Source of the DNA: Streptococcus pacificus
GTDB taxonomy: Bacteria; Bacillota; Bacilli; Lactobacillales; Streptococcaceae
Length of the DNA stretch: 64,000 nt
Direction of reading: 5' to 3'
Assembly: GCF_016481305.1 (NCBI RefSeq)
Contig: NZ_JAENBO010000001.1
Coordinates: 558,001 to 622,000 of the forward strand
Shown here: piece after piece, positions 9,254-20,382 of the stretch
Position numbering within the stretch: position 1 is the first letter of the stretch
Layout: every line of letters begins with the position of its first letter
Translations under genes and position numbers: made by a program
Notes under the pieces: generated by a model
What the model was told of the DNA's origin: nothing
Database searches by the model: none
Seen by the model: the letters and a program-made list of their open reading frames with translations, nothing else

Positions 9254-11717
9254 TCGTTACTGTCTCATTCCCTTCTTCTAAAGTTTCATCAGTTTCTTCA
9301 GAATCAACTAGAGCAAATGTCATGATTTTAGCGTTATCATCTAAACGCATCACTTTAACACCTTGAGTGGCACGACCGGTTTGGGAGATACTATCGATAC
9401 TTGTTCGGATGATAACACCAGTATCAGTAATGATGACGATATCCTCATTACCGTTAACTGTTGTTAGACCAGCCAAGATACCATTTTTCTCAGTGATATT
9501 AGCGGTCTTCATTCCTTTACCACCACGACGCTTCGTAGGATATTCAGTAGCGCTGGTTCGTTTTCCGTAACCTTTTTCAGTAATGATGAGAACCTCTTGT
9601 TCATCATGTATTGAAGAGGCACCAACGACAAGGTCATCATCTCTTAGATTGATCCCTTTAACTCCTGTTGCACTTCTTCCCATACTTCTAGAGTCGGTTT
9701 CCTTGAAGCGAACGGAATAACCTTTTTGTGTTCCCATGATGATATCATTGTCACCATCGGTTAGTAACACATTGATTAGTTGGTCATTTTCTTTAAGATT
9801 TAAAGCGATAAGACCATTTTTTCTAATATTTTTAAAGGCTGATACACTGACACGCTTAATCATACCATATCGAGTAGCGAAGAACAAATATTTGTTCTCA
9901 AAGTCGTCTGTCTTAACATTGATGATTGTTTGAATTCTTTCGTTTTCATCTAGTTTTAACAGATTAACAACCGGAAGTCCTTTGGCTGTTCGTCCATACT
10001 CAGGAACTTCATAACCTTTTAAGCGATAAACTCTACCCAGATTAGTGAAAAAGAGCATGGTATCATGAGTACTTGTTGAAATTAATTCTTTGACAAAGTC
10101 GTCATCATTAACACCGGTTCCTTGAACACCTCTTCCGCCACGGCGTTGTGATCGGAATTCATCTTGAGACAAACGTTTGATATAACCTTTATTTGAAAGA
10201 GTGATTAAAACATCAGCTTCTTCAATCAAGTCTTCGTCTTCTAAACTTAGAATCTCACCAACCATCAATTCCGTACGACGTTTGTCATCATACTTGCGTT
10301 TAACCTCATCTAGCTCTTCTTTAATAATTGTTTGAACACGATGTTGGTTATTAAGAATGTCTGTCAAATCAGCAATTAAGGCAATAAGATCATCAAATTC
10401 TTTTTGAATTTTATCACGTTCCAAGCCTGTTAAGCGACGTAGACGCATGTCTAAAATAGAAACACTTTGACGATCAGATAGATTGAAACGACTGATCAAC
10501 TCAGCCTTAGCAATTGCATCAGTCTCACTATTTCTAATCACTTTAATGACCTCATCAATGTGATCAAGTGCAATTAGTAGACCTTCCAAAATATGAGCCT
10601 TTGATTCAGCCTTATCCTTATCAAACTGTGTTCTTCTAACCACTACTTCTTTTTGGTGCTCAATATAATTATCAAGAATTCGGCGTAATGACAATATTTT
10701 AGGAACACCTTTTTCAATGGCTAGCATATTGAAACTAAAGTTAGTTTGAAGACTCGTTAATTTGAAAAGATTGTTCAAAATCACGTTAGCACTTGTGTCA
10801 CGCCTTACTTCAATAACAAAGCGCACACCTTCTCGGTTTGATTCGTCTCGAACAGCAGTGATGCCCTCGATACGTTTCTCTTGAGCTAGCTTAACAATAT
10901 GCTCATGAATTTTAGTCTTGTTGACCATATAAGGAAATTCAGTGATAATAATTCTTTCACGGCCTGATTTAAGGGTTTCAATTTCAGTTTTAGCACGTAG
11001 AACAATGGAACCACGTCCGGTTTCATAGGCACGATGGATACCACTACGTCCCATAACGAGTGCTCCAGTTGGAAAGTCTGGTCCAGGAAGCACTTCCATT
11101 AGCTCTTTAGTGGTGACATCTGGATTATCCATCACTAATTTTACAGCTTCAATTGTCTCACCTAAATTGTGTGGTGGAATATTTGTTGCCATACCAACTG
11201 CAATCCCAGTCGCACCATTCACAAGAAGATTAGGAAAGCGAGCAGGTAAAACAACTGGTTCTCTTTCACTTCCATCATAGTTATCAATAAAATCAACTGT
11301 ATTCTTATTGATATCACGAAGCATTTCTAGTGCTATTTTGCTCATCCGAGCTTCAGTATAACGTTGTGCCGCAGCACCATCACCATCCATGGAACCAAAG
11401 TTCCCATGACCATCTACTAAAAGATGACGATAACTCCACCACTGTGCCATTCTAACCATTGCTTCATAAATAGAAGAATCTCCGTGAGGATGGTATTTAC
11501 CCATAACATCACCAGTGATACGAGCAGATTTCTTATGAGGTTTATCTGGTGTAACACCTAACTCATTCATCCCATACAAAATACGACGGTGAACTGGTTT
11601 CAAACCGTCACGAACATCTGGTAAAGCCCTGGCTACGATAACACTCATTGCATAGTCAATGAAGCTGTTTTTCATTTCACTGGTTAAATTAACATTGATT
11701 AGATTTCTGTCTTGCAT
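9246..11717 (-). CDS. gyrA: DNA gyrase subunit A
   Basis: Subunit A of the type II topoisomerase that introduces negative supercoils. It is 823 residues. The catalytic tyrosine is Tyr120 ([12 protein letters not shown]). The quinolone-resistance region reads [12 protein letters not shown], with Ser81 and Glu85 as in susceptible streptococci. The C-terminal wrapping domain contains the GyrA box QRRGGRG that separates gyrase A from ParC. The start at [15 protein letters not shown] matches the family and follows AAAGGAAAGAGG. The gene is divergent from ldh across 187 bases and runs into srtA. Confidence 0.98.
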   Translation of the reverse strand: MQDRNLINVNLTSEMKNSFIDYAMSVIVARALPDVRDGLKPVHRRILYGMNELGVTPDKPHKKSARITGDVMGKYHPHGDSSIYEAMVRMAQWWSYRHLLVDGHGNFGSMDGDGAAAQRYTEARMSKIALEMLRDINKNTVDFIDNYDGSEREPVVLPARFPNLLVNGATGIAVGMATNIPPHNLGETIEAVKLVMDNPDVTTKELMEVLPGPDFPTGALVMGRSGIHRAYETGRGSIVLRAKTEIETLKSGRERIIITEFPYMVNKTKIHEHIVKLAQEKRIEGITAVRDESNREGVRFVIEVRRDTSANVILNNLFKLTSLQTNFSFNMLAIEKGVPKILSLRRILDNYIEHQKEVVVRRTQFDKDKAESKAHILEGLLIALDHIDEVIKVIRNSETDAIAKAELISRFNLSDRQSVSILDMRLRRLTGLERDKIQKEFDDLIALIADLTDILNNQHRVQTIIKEELDEVKRKYDDKRRTELMVGEILSLEDEDLIEEADVLITLSNKGYIKRLSQDEFRSQRRGGRGVQGTGVNDDDFVKELISTSTHDTMLFFTNLGRVYRLKGYEVPEYGRTAKGLPVVNLLKLDENERIQTIINVKTDDFENKYLFFATRYGMIKRVSVSAFKNIRKNGLIALNLKENDQLINVLLTDGDNDIIMGTQKGYSVRFKETDSRSMGRSATGVKGINLRDDDLVVGASSIHDEQEVLIITEKGYGKRTSATEYPTKRRGGKGMKTANITEKNGILAGLTTVNGNEDIVIITDTGVIIRTSIDSISQTGRATQGVKVMRLDDNAKIMTFALVDSEETDETLEEGNETVTNE

Positions 11718-11785
11718 TAAAAATGCCTCTTTCCTTTGTTAAAAGTCTTTATTATTATACCATAAAAAGGCTATTTTATCATCTT

Positions 11786-11799
11786 TGGAACCGCTTTCT
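11786..11799. promoter_or_regulatory. Possible cre (CcpA) site between gyrA and ldh
   Basis: TGGAACCGCTTTCT, read on the other strand AGAAAGCGGTTCCA, matches the catabolite-response consensus at 12 of 14 positions. It lies about 46 bases upstream of the ldh -35 box. CcpA control of ldh is known in streptococci; this site is inferred. Confidence 0.35.
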
Positions 11800-11831
11800 G
11801 AAAATAATTTACATAAATTTACCCAAAATTC

Positions 11832-11860
11832 ATGACAAAAGACTTACAAAGTGCTAAAAT
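11832..11860 (+). promoter_or_regulatory. ldh promoter
   Basis: -35 ATGACA (11832-11837), 17-base spacer, extended -10 TGCTAAAAT (TAAAAT 11855-11860). An AAGGAG Shine-Dalgarno precedes the ATG at 11905. Confidence 0.6.
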
Positions 11861-11892
11861 ATAGCATGTATTGACATAGTTAAAAATATTAA

Positions 11893-12888
<996 letters not shown>

Positions 12889-12890
12889 CA

Positions 12891-12915
12891 AAAACCTCCA
12901 TTTTTGGAGGTTTTT
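12891..12915 (+). terminator. ldh terminator
   Basis: AAAACCTCC ATTTT GGAGGTTTTT, 3 bases past the ldh stop. Confidence 0.9.
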
Positions 12916-12919
12916 AATT

Positions 12920-12954
12920 AAAAAAACTTAGGTCATCACAACCTAAGTTTTTTT
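12920..12954 (-). terminator. nox terminator
   Basis: Hairpin AACTTAGG / CCTAAGTT with A and T runs on both flanks, immediately after the nox stop on the minus strand; possibly bidirectional. Confidence 0.85.
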
Positions 12955-12955
12955 A

Positions 12956-14326
12956 TTATTTCGCTGTTAAAGCAGCCATTGTAATATAATTGTATGGTTG
13001 GTTAAAGTGAGGCAAGAAGAAAATATCTAGAAGCGCTAAGCGTTCAATCGTTACTTTTTCTTGGATAGCTAGAGAGAACATATGAATAGCCATAGACATA
13101 TCTTCTTCAGAAGCCATTTGTGCTCCTAAAACAACACGAGTGTCTTTATCATAAACAATTTTCAAGGTAACTTTATAGTTATCATGCTCAATAAATGCAG
13201 GCTTTTGAAGATCACTGAATTCAGTCATTGTTGCATTATAGCCAGCACGTTTCGCTTTTTCTAATGTTAGACCAGTAGAAACCATTTTTAATCCGTAGAT
13301 AGAAATTCCGTTTGAGCCTTGAACACCAACTGATTCAATTTCATGACCACAAGCATTGTGTGCTGCCACAAGACCTGAACGAACAGCATTTGAAGCTAGG
13401 GCAATGTAGTTAACATCATTTAATGAGTTATCATAAACTGTTGCACAGTCACCGATTGCGTAAACTCCTGGAATGCTAGTTTCTTGTTTTTTGTCAACAA
13501 GGAAAGCACCGTTTCTGAATAATTCTAGCTTACCATTTCCAAGACCTGTGTTTGGACGGAAACCAACAGCCATGATGACCATATCAACATCAAAGCTTGC
13601 TTTATCAGTGATAACACGTTCTACCTTACCATTACCTTCAACAGCAGTTACAGTTTGACCAAAGGCCAACTCGATGCCATGATCTGCCAAGTTTTTACTC
13701 ATCATTTCAGTTAAGTCACGATCATAGTAACCACCTAAACAAGTATCAGCAACATCAATAAGAACAACTTCCTTACCAAGACGTTCAAAAGCTTCAACTA
13801 ATTCAACACCGATATAACCAGCACCTACAACGGCAACACGTTTTATATCTTCGCCTTTAAGTTTTTCAATGACTTCTTGAGAGTTTTGATATAACTTAAC
13901 AAATTGAACATTTTCAAGAGTTGCTTTAAACTCTAACGATCCTTCTTGTAATTCTACTCCTTTGATTGGAGGAATGATTGGTTCTGATCCTGTTGCTAAA
14001 ATTAATTTTTCATAAGATTCAACATGTTTTGTTTGGCCATCAAGAAGAACATGGACTTCTTTTTTATCGTAGTCGATAAACTCAACTGGAGAGTTCATGT
14101 AAACCTTAGCACCAGCTTCTTCTAATTGCTCTTTATTTGAATAGAAAAGTCCTTCTGGTCCAGCAATTTGTTTACCAATCCATAATGCCATACCACACCC
14201 TAAAAATGAGATGTTTGAATTTTGGTCAAAAACCACAATTTCATTTTCATCACCATAATTACTTAACATCGCTTTAATAGCAGACGTACCTGCATGGTTA
14301 GCTCCAACTACAACTATTTTACTCAT
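12956..14326 (-). CDS. nox: H2O-forming NADH oxidase
   Basis: FAD flavoprotein that reduces O2 to water with NADH, giving both NAD+ recycling and oxygen tolerance. It is 456 residues: FAD-binding N-terminus [12 protein letters not shown], redox-active Cys44 in [10 protein letters not shown] (the cysteine-sulfenic acid of the water-forming enzymes), the NADH-binding glycine motif in [13 protein letters not shown] (about residues 160-172), and a second FAD motif in GVYAIGDCA. It is monocistronic with its own promoter and terminator. CoA-disulfide reductase is the related alternative, but length, Cys context and streptococcal similarity favour Nox. Confidence 0.95.
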   Translation of the reverse strand: MSKIVVVGANHAGTSAIKAMLSNYGDENEIVVFDQNSNISFLGCGMALWIGKQIAGPEGLFYSNKEQLEEAGAKVYMNSPVEFIDYDKKEVHVLLDGQTKHVESYEKLILATGSEPIIPPIKGVELQEGSLEFKATLENVQFVKLYQNSQEVIEKLKGEDIKRVAVVGAGYIGVELVEAFERLGKEVVLIDVADTCLGGYYDRDLTEMMSKNLADHGIELAFGQTVTAVEGNGKVERVITDKASFDVDMVIMAVGFRPNTGLGNGKLELFRNGAFLVDKKQETSIPGVYAIGDCATVYDNSLNDVNYIALASNAVRSGLVAAHNACGHEIESVGVQGSNGISIYGLKMVSTGLTLEKAKRAGYNATMTEFSDLQKPAFIEHDNYKVTLKIVYDKDTRVVLGAQMASEEDMSMAIHMFSLAIQEKVTIERLALLDIFFLPHFNQPYNYITMAALTAK

Positions 14327-14378
14327 ATAGTTACCTCTTTATAATTATTAATCATAATATGTTATGACTTGTCTTTCC

Positions 14379-14407
14379 AGTATAACATAAGTTTAATGCG
14401 CTTTCAA
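14379..14407 (-). promoter_or_regulatory. nox promoter
   Basis: Minus strand: TTGAAA (14402-14407), 17-base spacer, TATACT (14379-14384). Confidence 0.7.
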
Positions 14408-14428
14408 ATGATTTCACAACGAAATTGT

Positions 14429-14461
14429 AAAAAAGTGGTATTAGAACAACTAATACCACTT
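14429..14461 (-). terminator. Terminator of the nup operon
   Basis: Perfect 12-bp stem AAGTGGTATTAG / CTAATACCACTT with TTTTTT on the minus-strand 3' side, 21 bases after nupQ. Confidence 0.9.
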
Positions 14462-14481
14462 GAAATTATTGACAATATTTT

Positions 14482-15438
14482 TTATTTAGACTTAATGTAG
14501 TTAACACCATTTGCTTTAGGTCCAACTGCTTTACCAAAGAAAATAGCAAGGACTACTACAGTTAAAACGTAAGGTGCAATTTGAAGATAGACTGTAGGAA
14601 TTTTTGAAAGAAATTCTAATTGGCTTCCAATAACTGCTAGACTTTGTGAAAGGCCAAAGAAAAGACTTGAAAGCATGGCACCAATTGGATTCCATTTCCC
14701 AAATATCATTGCCGCAAGAGCAATAAAGCCTGGTCCTAAAATGGTTGTTGATGAGAAGTTAACTGAAATAGATTGCGCATAAATGGCACCACCCATTCCT
14801 CCAAGAAAACCTGAAATCATCACACCGAAGTATTTCATTTTATAAACATTAACACCTAATGTGTCAGCTGCTTGAGGATGTTCACCTACAGAACGCAGGC
14901 GTAAACCAAATCTTGTTTTATAAAGAACATACCAAGCAACAAATGAAAAGATAATAGCTAAATAAGCCACTAGCGAGGTATTTCTAAAGAAAATTTGTCC
15001 GATTACTGGTATTTCAGACAAAACTGGGAAGTTAAATTTACCAAATGATTCACTAATGTTATCAGTTTGTCCTTTACCATAGAAAACTTTTACTAGAAAA
15101 ATAGCTAGTGATGGTGCTAAAAGATTTAAGACAGTACCACTAACAATATGGTCAGCTCTAAAATTGATGGTTGCTAAAGCATGTAGAAGTGAAAAAATCA
15201 TACCAACAATACCACCAACAAGAACACCCAACCAAGGGGTAGCATCGCCAAATGTTTCTGCAAATTCTAGGTTGAAAATAACACCTGAAAAAGCCCCCAT
15301 GACCATAATACCTTCTAAGCCGACATTAACAACACCCGAACGCTCAGAAAAAGTACCACCAATACTGGTTAAAATTAAAGGTGTGGCATAAATCAACATG
15401 GAAGAAATTAATAAACCTAGTGTTGTGACCAAATTCAT
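14482..15438 (-). CDS. nupQ: Nucleoside ABC transporter permease NupQ
   Basis: The second permease of a BmpA-type nucleoside importer (branched-chain permease fold). It is 318 residues with 8 or more hydrophobic segments, the conserved TFSERSGVVNVGLEGIMVMG block near residue 30, and the cytoplasmic coupling region EHPQAADTLGVNVYKMKYFGV. It follows nupP with a single base between stop and start, so it is the distal gene of nupO-nupP-nupQ, and ends at a strong terminator. The family imports purine and pyrimidine nucleosides; the neighbouring pdp, deoC and cdd genes support that substrate. Confidence 0.88.
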   Translation of the reverse strand: MNLVTTLGLLISSMLIYATPLILTSIGGTFSERSGVVNVGLEGIMVMGAFSGVIFNLEFAETFGDATPWLGVLVGGIVGMIFSLLHALATINFRADHIVSGTVLNLLAPSLAIFLVKVFYGKGQTDNISESFGKFNFPVLSEIPVIGQIFFRNTSLVAYLAIIFSFVAWYVLYKTRFGLRLRSVGEHPQAADTLGVNVYKMKYFGVMISGFLGGMGGAIYAQSISVNFSSTTILGPGFIALAAMIFGKWNPIGAMLSSLFFGLSQSLAVIGSQLEFLSKIPTVYLQIAPYVLTVVVLAIFFGKAVGPKANGVNYIKSK

Positions 15439-15439
15439 A

Positions 15440-16513
15440 CTACTTTCCCCCTTTCGCTAATTTTTTACTAACTTTTTTTGTTTTAATAAAACGATCAATG
15501 ATATAGTGAGCGCCAACAAAGAAAATAATTGAGGCTGTCACAACTTTAATTACTTCAGGTGGAATACCTGCCGCATTCATACCAGGTGCTCCTACATTTA
15601 AGACACCAAATAAGAATGAAGCAAAGAAAATACCAATCGGTGAGTTAGCTGCAAGAAGGCTGACCGCCATCCCATCAAAACCAACTGATAATGAGCTTCC
15701 CTGAACAAAGACGTTTTCAAAGGTTCCAAGACCTTCAACAACACCTCCAAGACCAGCTAATGCACCTGAGATGATCATTGATAAAACAATAGTTCTTTTA
15801 GAAGCCATACCTGCGTATTCACTAGCAAATGGATTAAGTCCTACTGATCTAATTTCAAAACCAAGAGTTGTTTTATTAAGTAAGAACCAAATGACAACAA
15901 TAGCAATAATGGCAAAGAAAATACCAATATTGATACGTGAATTACTCGTTAAAGAAGAAAGAAATTCTGAACGGTAAGAGGCATTACTTCCAACTTGTAA
16001 ACTAGAGTCAATACTTCTTTTAATACTATCGTCAAAAACATTTTGAACAAGTGAATTACCAATATATAGAATAATATAATTCATCATAATAGTAACAATA
16101 ACTTCACTCGTCCCTAGATAAGCTCTTAAAATACCAGGAACAGCCCCAACGAGACCTCCAACTACTAGACCAATCACAACCGTCATTAAAATCATTAAAG
16201 GTCTAGGCATATTAGGATTCATTAAAGCGAACCATCCTGATGCAAACCAGCCTGCCATTGCTTGTCCAGATAATCCAATATTGAAGAATCCAGCACGGCT
16301 AGCAACTGTAAAACCTAGGGCTATTAAAATGAGTGGTGCCATCGAACGTAAGATTTCCCCAATATTACGCACGCTACCAAAAGCCGTTTGGAAAAGACCC
16401 TCATAACCCCAAACAGGATCATAACCAAATATAAGCATAGCAATCGCACCTAAAAGTAATCCGAATAAAACGGATAGTAAAGGGACGGCTATTTGCTGTG
16501 TCCTTTTAGACAT
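15440..16513 (-). CDS. nupP: Nucleoside ABC transporter permease NupP
   Basis: The first permease of the nucleoside importer, 357 residues from the chosen start, with about 9-10 membrane segments and the family blocks GFTVASRAGFFNIGLSGQ and SVGLNPFASEYAGM. The frame is open to 16540, but the ATG at 16513 has AAGGAGGG seven bases upstream and gives MSKRTQQIAVPLL, a normal cytoplasmic N-terminus, so I use it. This start overlaps the nupO stop by 8 bases, which implies coupling between ATPase and permease synthesis. Confidence 0.88.
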   Translation of the reverse strand: MSKRTQQIAVPLLSVLFGLLLGAIAMLIFGYDPVWGYEGLFQTAFGSVRNIGEILRSMAPLILIALGFTVASRAGFFNIGLSGQAMAGWFASGWFALMNPNMPRPLMILMTVVIGLVVGGLVGAVPGILRAYLGTSEVIVTIMMNYIILYIGNSLVQNVFDDSIKRSIDSSLQVGSNASYRSEFLSSLTSNSRINIGIFFAIIAIVVIWFLLNKTTLGFEIRSVGLNPFASEYAGMASKRTIVLSMIISGALAGLGGVVEGLGTFENVFVQGSSLSVGFDGMAVSLLAANSPIGIFFASFLFGVLNVGAPGMNAAGIPPEVIKVVTASIIFFVGAHYIIDRFIKTKKVSKKLAKGGK

Positions 16514-18038
16514 GAGTTCCCTCCTTTTCAATTGTTCCACCAGCCATTAAAATACCAAGTTCTTGTTTATTGGTCTCATCGGGAAGAACAACACCTTGGA
16601 TTTTACCATCATGGATAACCGCGATTCTATCTGAAAGGTTTAAAATTTCATCAAGTTCAAAACTAACCACTAAAACGGCTTTTCCCTTGTCACGTTCTTG
16701 AATAAGACGACTATGAATATATTCTATCGCACCAACATCAAGTCCTCGAGTCGGTTGGCTAACAATTAATAGATCAGGGTTTCTATCAACTTCTCTTGCA
16801 ATAATAGCTTTTTGCTGATTACCTCCAGAAAATCCTTTTGCAGGAACAAGCTCACTTGCACCACGAACATCAAATTCTTCCATCAGATGACGGGCATAGC
16901 TATTAATTTCGTTATAGTTTAAGACACCATTTTTGCTTAAAGGTTCCTTATAATAAGTTTGTAAAGCAGTGTTTTCTGCTAAAGTCATTTCAAGAATTAG
17001 CCCATCACGATGTCTATCCTCTGGAACATGACCAACACTTAATTCAGTGATTTTACGAGAATGAAATCTAGTAACATCAGTATCTTTAATGGTAATTGTT
17101 CCTGATTTAGCTTTTCTAAGACCAGTAATGGCTTGGACTAATTCACTTTGACCATTACCATCTATACCAGCAATCCCTACAATCTCACCACGTCTAACGT
17201 CAAGTGATAACCCTTTAACAGCAGGAACGCCTCTGTTTTCATTTACTACAAGATCTTTAATGGATAAAATAACATCAGTAGGCTGTGCAGGTACTTTTTC
17301 AGTTTTGAAAGAGACAGATCTTCCAACCATCATCTCAGCTAAATCTTTTGAAGAAGCCCCAGCAACATCAACTGTTTGAATGCTCTTACCACGTCTAATA
17401 ACTGTAACACGATCAGCAACCGCTCTAATTTCATCCAACTTATGAGTAATCAAAATAATAGATTTACCTTCTTTTGTGAGGTTTCTCATAATTTCCATCA
17501 GTTCTTGAATTTCTGATGGTGTTAATACAGCAGTTGGTTCATCAAAAATTAGGATATCAGCACCACGATACAAAGTTTTTAAAATTTCCACACGTTGTTG
17601 GGCACCAACTGAAATATCAGATATTTTTGCAGTAGGGTCAATGGAAAGACCATATTTTTGTGATAAGGCTTGGATTTCTGCGATGGCTTTTTTCATATCA
17701 AGTGAGCCATTCTTAACTATTTCGTTACCCAAAATAATATTTTCAGCAACAGTAAAAGCATCAACCAACATAAAATGTTGATGGACCATTCCAATTCCTA
17801 GGCGTGATGATGCTGTTGGAGAATCAATGTTAACGACTTGACCATTTAGTAAAATCTCACCGCTTGTTGGGATCAACAATCCAGCTAACATATTCATCAA
17901 AGTCGACTTACCTGCACCATTTTCCCCAAGAAGAGCATGAATCTCAGCCTTTTTTACATTGAGATTGATATGGTCATTTGCCACAAAATCACCAAAAACT
18001 TTGGTAATTTCTCTCATTTCAATGACATTTTCTGTCAT
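16506..18038 (-). CDS. nupO: Nucleoside ABC transporter ATP-binding protein NupO
   Basis: Double-ABC ATPase, 510 residues, like the sugar and nucleoside importers of the RbsA/YufO type. The first half has a full Walker A (GENGAGKST), signature ISVGAQQRVEI and Walker B ILIFDEPTA. The second half has a degenerate Walker A (GIDGNGQSE) and signature SGGNQQKAI, the usual asymmetry of this family. The start MTENVIEMREITKVFGDF follows GAAAGGAT. It lies 132 bases downstream of bmpA, with three hairpins in the gap, and overlaps nupP. Confidence 0.92.
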   Translation of the reverse strand: MTENVIEMREITKVFGDFVANDHINLNVKKAEIHALLGENGAGKSTLMNMLAGLLIPTSGEILLNGQVVNIDSPTASSRLGIGMVHQHFMLVDAFTVAENIILGNEIVKNGSLDMKKAIAEIQALSQKYGLSIDPTAKISDISVGAQQRVEILKTLYRGADILIFDEPTAVLTPSEIQELMEIMRNLTKEGKSIILITHKLDEIRAVADRVTVIRRGKSIQTVDVAGASSKDLAEMMVGRSVSFKTEKVPAQPTDVILSIKDLVVNENRGVPAVKGLSLDVRRGEIVGIAGIDGNGQSELVQAITGLRKAKSGTITIKDTDVTRFHSRKITELSVGHVPEDRHRDGLILEMTLAENTALQTYYKEPLSKNGVLNYNEINSYARHLMEEFDVRGASELVPAKGFSGGNQQKAIIAREVDRNPDLLIVSQPTRGLDVGAIEYIHSRLIQERDKGKAVLVVSFELDEILNLSDRIAVIHDGKIQGVVLPDETNKQELGILMAGGTIEKEGTHV

Positions 18039-18079
18039 GGCGACTATTATCCTTTCTTCATTGGCTTTATATTTCAGAA

Positions 18080-18158
18080 AAGCTTGTCAAAACTGACAAG
18101 CTTTACTGAGATATAAACTATCTCAGAGTTAGAAAAAGCGACCGATTAAGATCGCTCT
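18080..18158 (-). terminator. Three tandem hairpins between bmpA and nupO
   Basis: 18080-18103: AAGCTTGTCA / TGACAAGCTT, followed on the minus strand by TTTTC. 18106-18126: CTGAGATA / TATCTCAG. 18134-18158: AGCGA / TCGCT (imperfect), followed by TTTTTC. The one next to bmpA looks like a leaky terminator; together they could set the binding-protein to transporter ratio or protect the bmpA mRNA end. Confidence 0.65.
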
Positions 18159-18170
18159 TTCAGACGTTTA

Positions 18171-19232
18171 TTATTTTTCTGGGACAACGATATCGCCAGA
18201 GATAATTTTTTCTTTAGCGTCTTTAATGTCTTTTACAGCTTCTTCAGAAAGGTTTGTTGTAGCAAGATCTACACCACCATCTTTAAGACCATAAACAGTT
18301 AATTTACCACCTGGGAAGTTACCTTTTTGAGTATCGGTAGAAATTAATTGAAGAGCATTACCAACTTGTTTAAGAGTTGATGCTAAAACAAAGTTTGATT
18401 CTTTACCATCTTTAGAAGTGTAGTTACCTTCTTCTTCTTGGTCACGGTCTACACCAATAACCCAAACTTTTTCACTTTCATCACGTGTTTCGTTGATTGC
18501 TTTAGCTTCATTGAAGACACCAGCTCCAGTACCACCTGCTGCTTGGTAGATGACATCTGCGCCACCTGCATATTGAGCAGCCGCAATTGTTTTACCTTTA
18601 GCAGCGTCAGCAAATGAACCTGCATAGTTAACAGTGATTTTGATTGTTGGGTCTACAGATTTAACACCTGCTTCAAATCCTTTTTCAAAGCGAGTGATAA
18701 CTGTACCTTCCATACCACCTACAAATCCAACACTCTTAGTTTTAGTTGTTTTTGCAGCTGCAATACCAGCAAGATAAGCTGCTTCATGGTCAGCAAAAGT
18801 AACACTTGCTACGTTATCAAGATCATCGATAACGTCATCAATGATAACAAAGTTAGTATCAGTGTAATCTTCCGCTGCTTTGGCAACAGCATCACGTAAA
18901 GCAAAACCAATACCGAAAACTAATTTATAATTTCCACTAACAGCAGAGTCTAAGTTTGTTGCATATTCTGATTCACTAGTAGATTGGAAATAGTCAAAAC
19001 CTTTTCCTTTAGAAAGACCATTTTCATCTCCCCAAGCTTGTAAACCTTCCCAAGCTGATTGGTTAAATGATTTATCGTCAACACCACCTGTGTCTGTCAC
19101 CATCGCAACATTAAGTTGTGATTCATCCTTGCTAGAGTCTTTAGATGAATCTGATGAGTTACGATTTGAACACGCTGCAAGTCCTAAAACGGCAACAGTA
19201 GCCAAACCAACGCCAACAATTTTCTTGTTCAT
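18171..19232 (-). CDS. bmpA: BmpA/TmpC-family nucleoside-binding lipoprotein
   Basis: Extracellular substrate-binding component of the NupOPQ importer. The 353-residue precursor has a lipoprotein signal (MNKKIVGVGLATVAVLGLAAC, lipobox LAAC with Cys21), a Ser/Asp-rich linker, then the Bmp/PnrA fold with VAMVTDTGGVDDKSFNQSAWEGL, GFVGGMEGTVITRFEKGFEAG and DVIYQAAGGTGAGVFNEA. The order pdp-deoC-cdd-bmpA-nupOPQ makes nucleosides the likely ligand. It is separated from cdd by 85 bases and from nupO by a hairpin-rich spacer. Confidence 0.92.
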   Translation of the reverse strand: MNKKIVGVGLATVAVLGLAACSNRNSSDSSKDSSKDESQLNVAMVTDTGGVDDKSFNQSAWEGLQAWGDENGLSKGKGFDYFQSTSESEYATNLDSAVSGNYKLVFGIGFALRDAVAKAAEDYTDTNFVIIDDVIDDLDNVASVTFADHEAAYLAGIAAAKTTKTKSVGFVGGMEGTVITRFEKGFEAGVKSVDPTIKITVNYAGSFADAAKGKTIAAAQYAGGADVIYQAAGGTGAGVFNEAKAINETRDESEKVWVIGVDRDQEEEGNYTSKDGKESNFVLASTLKQVGNALQLISTDTQKGNFPGGKLTVYGLKDGGVDLATTNLSEEAVKDIKDAKEKIISGDIVVPEK

Positions 19233-19317
19233 AAAAATGAACCCTCCTAAAATTTTTTATTGCAACTTACTGTTGCTAGTTTCTTAAACCTTATGGTTCA
19301 AGTAGAAATCTTACAGA

Positions 19318-19707
19318 CTATGATAAATCTGTAAAAGAATATGGAAGTAACTCCCCGACCGTCATCTCGACCGTCTGACCATTTTTAGCAATCAATGTCA
19401 CTTTGCAGCCTTGTTCAAAAAATTCCGCCATTACTTGACGACAAGCACCGCAAGGTGAAATTGGTTCTTTGGTTTCACCGTATATTGCAATTTCAGATAA
19501 ATCTTTATGTCCTTCTGAAATAGCTTTAAAGATAGCAGTACGTTCAGCACAATTACTTAAACCAAAACTAGCATTTTCAATGTTACATCCTAAAAAGACA
19601 TCACCTTTTTTGGTTTTAAGTGCTGCACCAACTGGAAATTTTGAGTAAGGAACATAGGCGTTTTTGCTAGCAGTTTTTGCTAACATCATTAAATTAGTAT
19701 CCGCCAT
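19318..19707 (-). CDS. cdd: Cytidine deaminase
   Basis: Deaminates cytidine and deoxycytidine to uridine and deoxyuridine. It is 129 residues, normal for the small homotetrameric enzyme. The zinc site is visible: [18 protein letters not shown] (CAE motif, catalytic Glu) and [13 protein letters not shown] (PCxxC). The open frame starts 21 codons earlier inside deoC, but the ATG at 19707 gives the family N-terminus and follows GGAAGGAAA. It overlaps deoC by 14 bases, so it is coupled to it, and it feeds uridine to pdp. Confidence 0.95.
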   Translation of the reverse strand: MADTNLMMLAKTASKNAYVPYSKFPVGAALKTKKGDVFLGCNIENASFGLSNCAERTAIFKAISEGHKDLSEIAIYGETKEPISPCGACRQVMAEFFEQGCKVTLIAKNGQTVEMTVGELLPYSFTDLS

Positions 19708-20356
19708 TAACTGTTTTTCCTTCCACAATTGCAACTCCTGCAGAAGTCCCGATTCGAGTTGCCCCGGCATTAATAAATGCTAGAGCATCTTCGTAAGAAC
19801 GAGCACCACCAGCAGCTTTAACACCAATATCTGGTCCAACTGTTTCGCGCATCAAGGCAATATCTGGAACTGTTGCACCACCAGTTGAAAAACCAGTAGA
19901 CGTTTTAACGAAATCAGCACCAGCTTTAACAGCAGCTTGACAAGCAGCGATCTTTTCATCATCTGTCAATAGAGCCGTTTCAATAATAACTTTAACCAGT
20001 TTATCACCACTAGCTTCTACTACACTTCTAATATCTTTTTCAACAAAGTCAAGATTTCCTGATTTTAATTGGCCGATATTGATCACCATATCTATCTCAT
20101 CAGCGCCATTTGCAACAGCATCTTTTGTTTCAAAGGCTTTTGTAACACTTGTTGTTGCTCCTAAAGGAAACCCAACAACTGTACAAACTTTAACCGAGTT
20201 GTCTTTTAACTGTTCAGCAGCATGTTTGACATGACTTGGATTGACACAAACACTTGCAAATTGATACTTTTTGGCTTCTTCAATTAATTGATCAATCTGG
20301 TCAACTGTACTTTCAGCTTTTAAAAGTGTGTGATCAATATATTTATTAATTTCCAT
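19694..20356 (-). CDS. deoC: Deoxyribose-phosphate aldolase
   Basis: Cleaves 2-deoxyribose-5-phosphate to glyceraldehyde-3-phosphate and acetaldehyde. It is 220 residues, a TIM barrel with the Schiff-base Lys in [15 protein letters not shown], second active-site Lys in [14 protein letters not shown], and [16 protein letters not shown] take the ATG at 20356 ([14 protein letters not shown]), the conserved start; an alternative ATG at 20383 overlaps the pdp stop (TAATG) and would add nine residues. It follows pdp directly and removes the sugar phosphate derived from deoxynucleosides. Confidence 0.95.
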   Translation of the reverse strand: MEINKYIDHTLLKAESTVDQIDQLIEEAKKYQFASVCVNPSHVKHAAEQLKDNSVKVCTVVGFPLGATTSVTKAFETKDAVANGADEIDMVINIGQLKSGNLDFVEKDIRSVVEASGDKLVKVIIETALLTDDEKIAACQAAVKAGADFVKTSTGFSTGGATVPDIALMRETVGPDIGVKAAGGARSYEDALAFINAGATRIGTSAGVAIVEGKTVNGGY

Positions 20357-20382
20357 TTCTTTTCTATGTCCTTTCAGACTCA

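Noticed and set aside
9736-9933. 65-codon plus-strand frame inside gyrA
   Set aside because: Antisense shadow of a highly conserved gene; composition follows gyrA codons.
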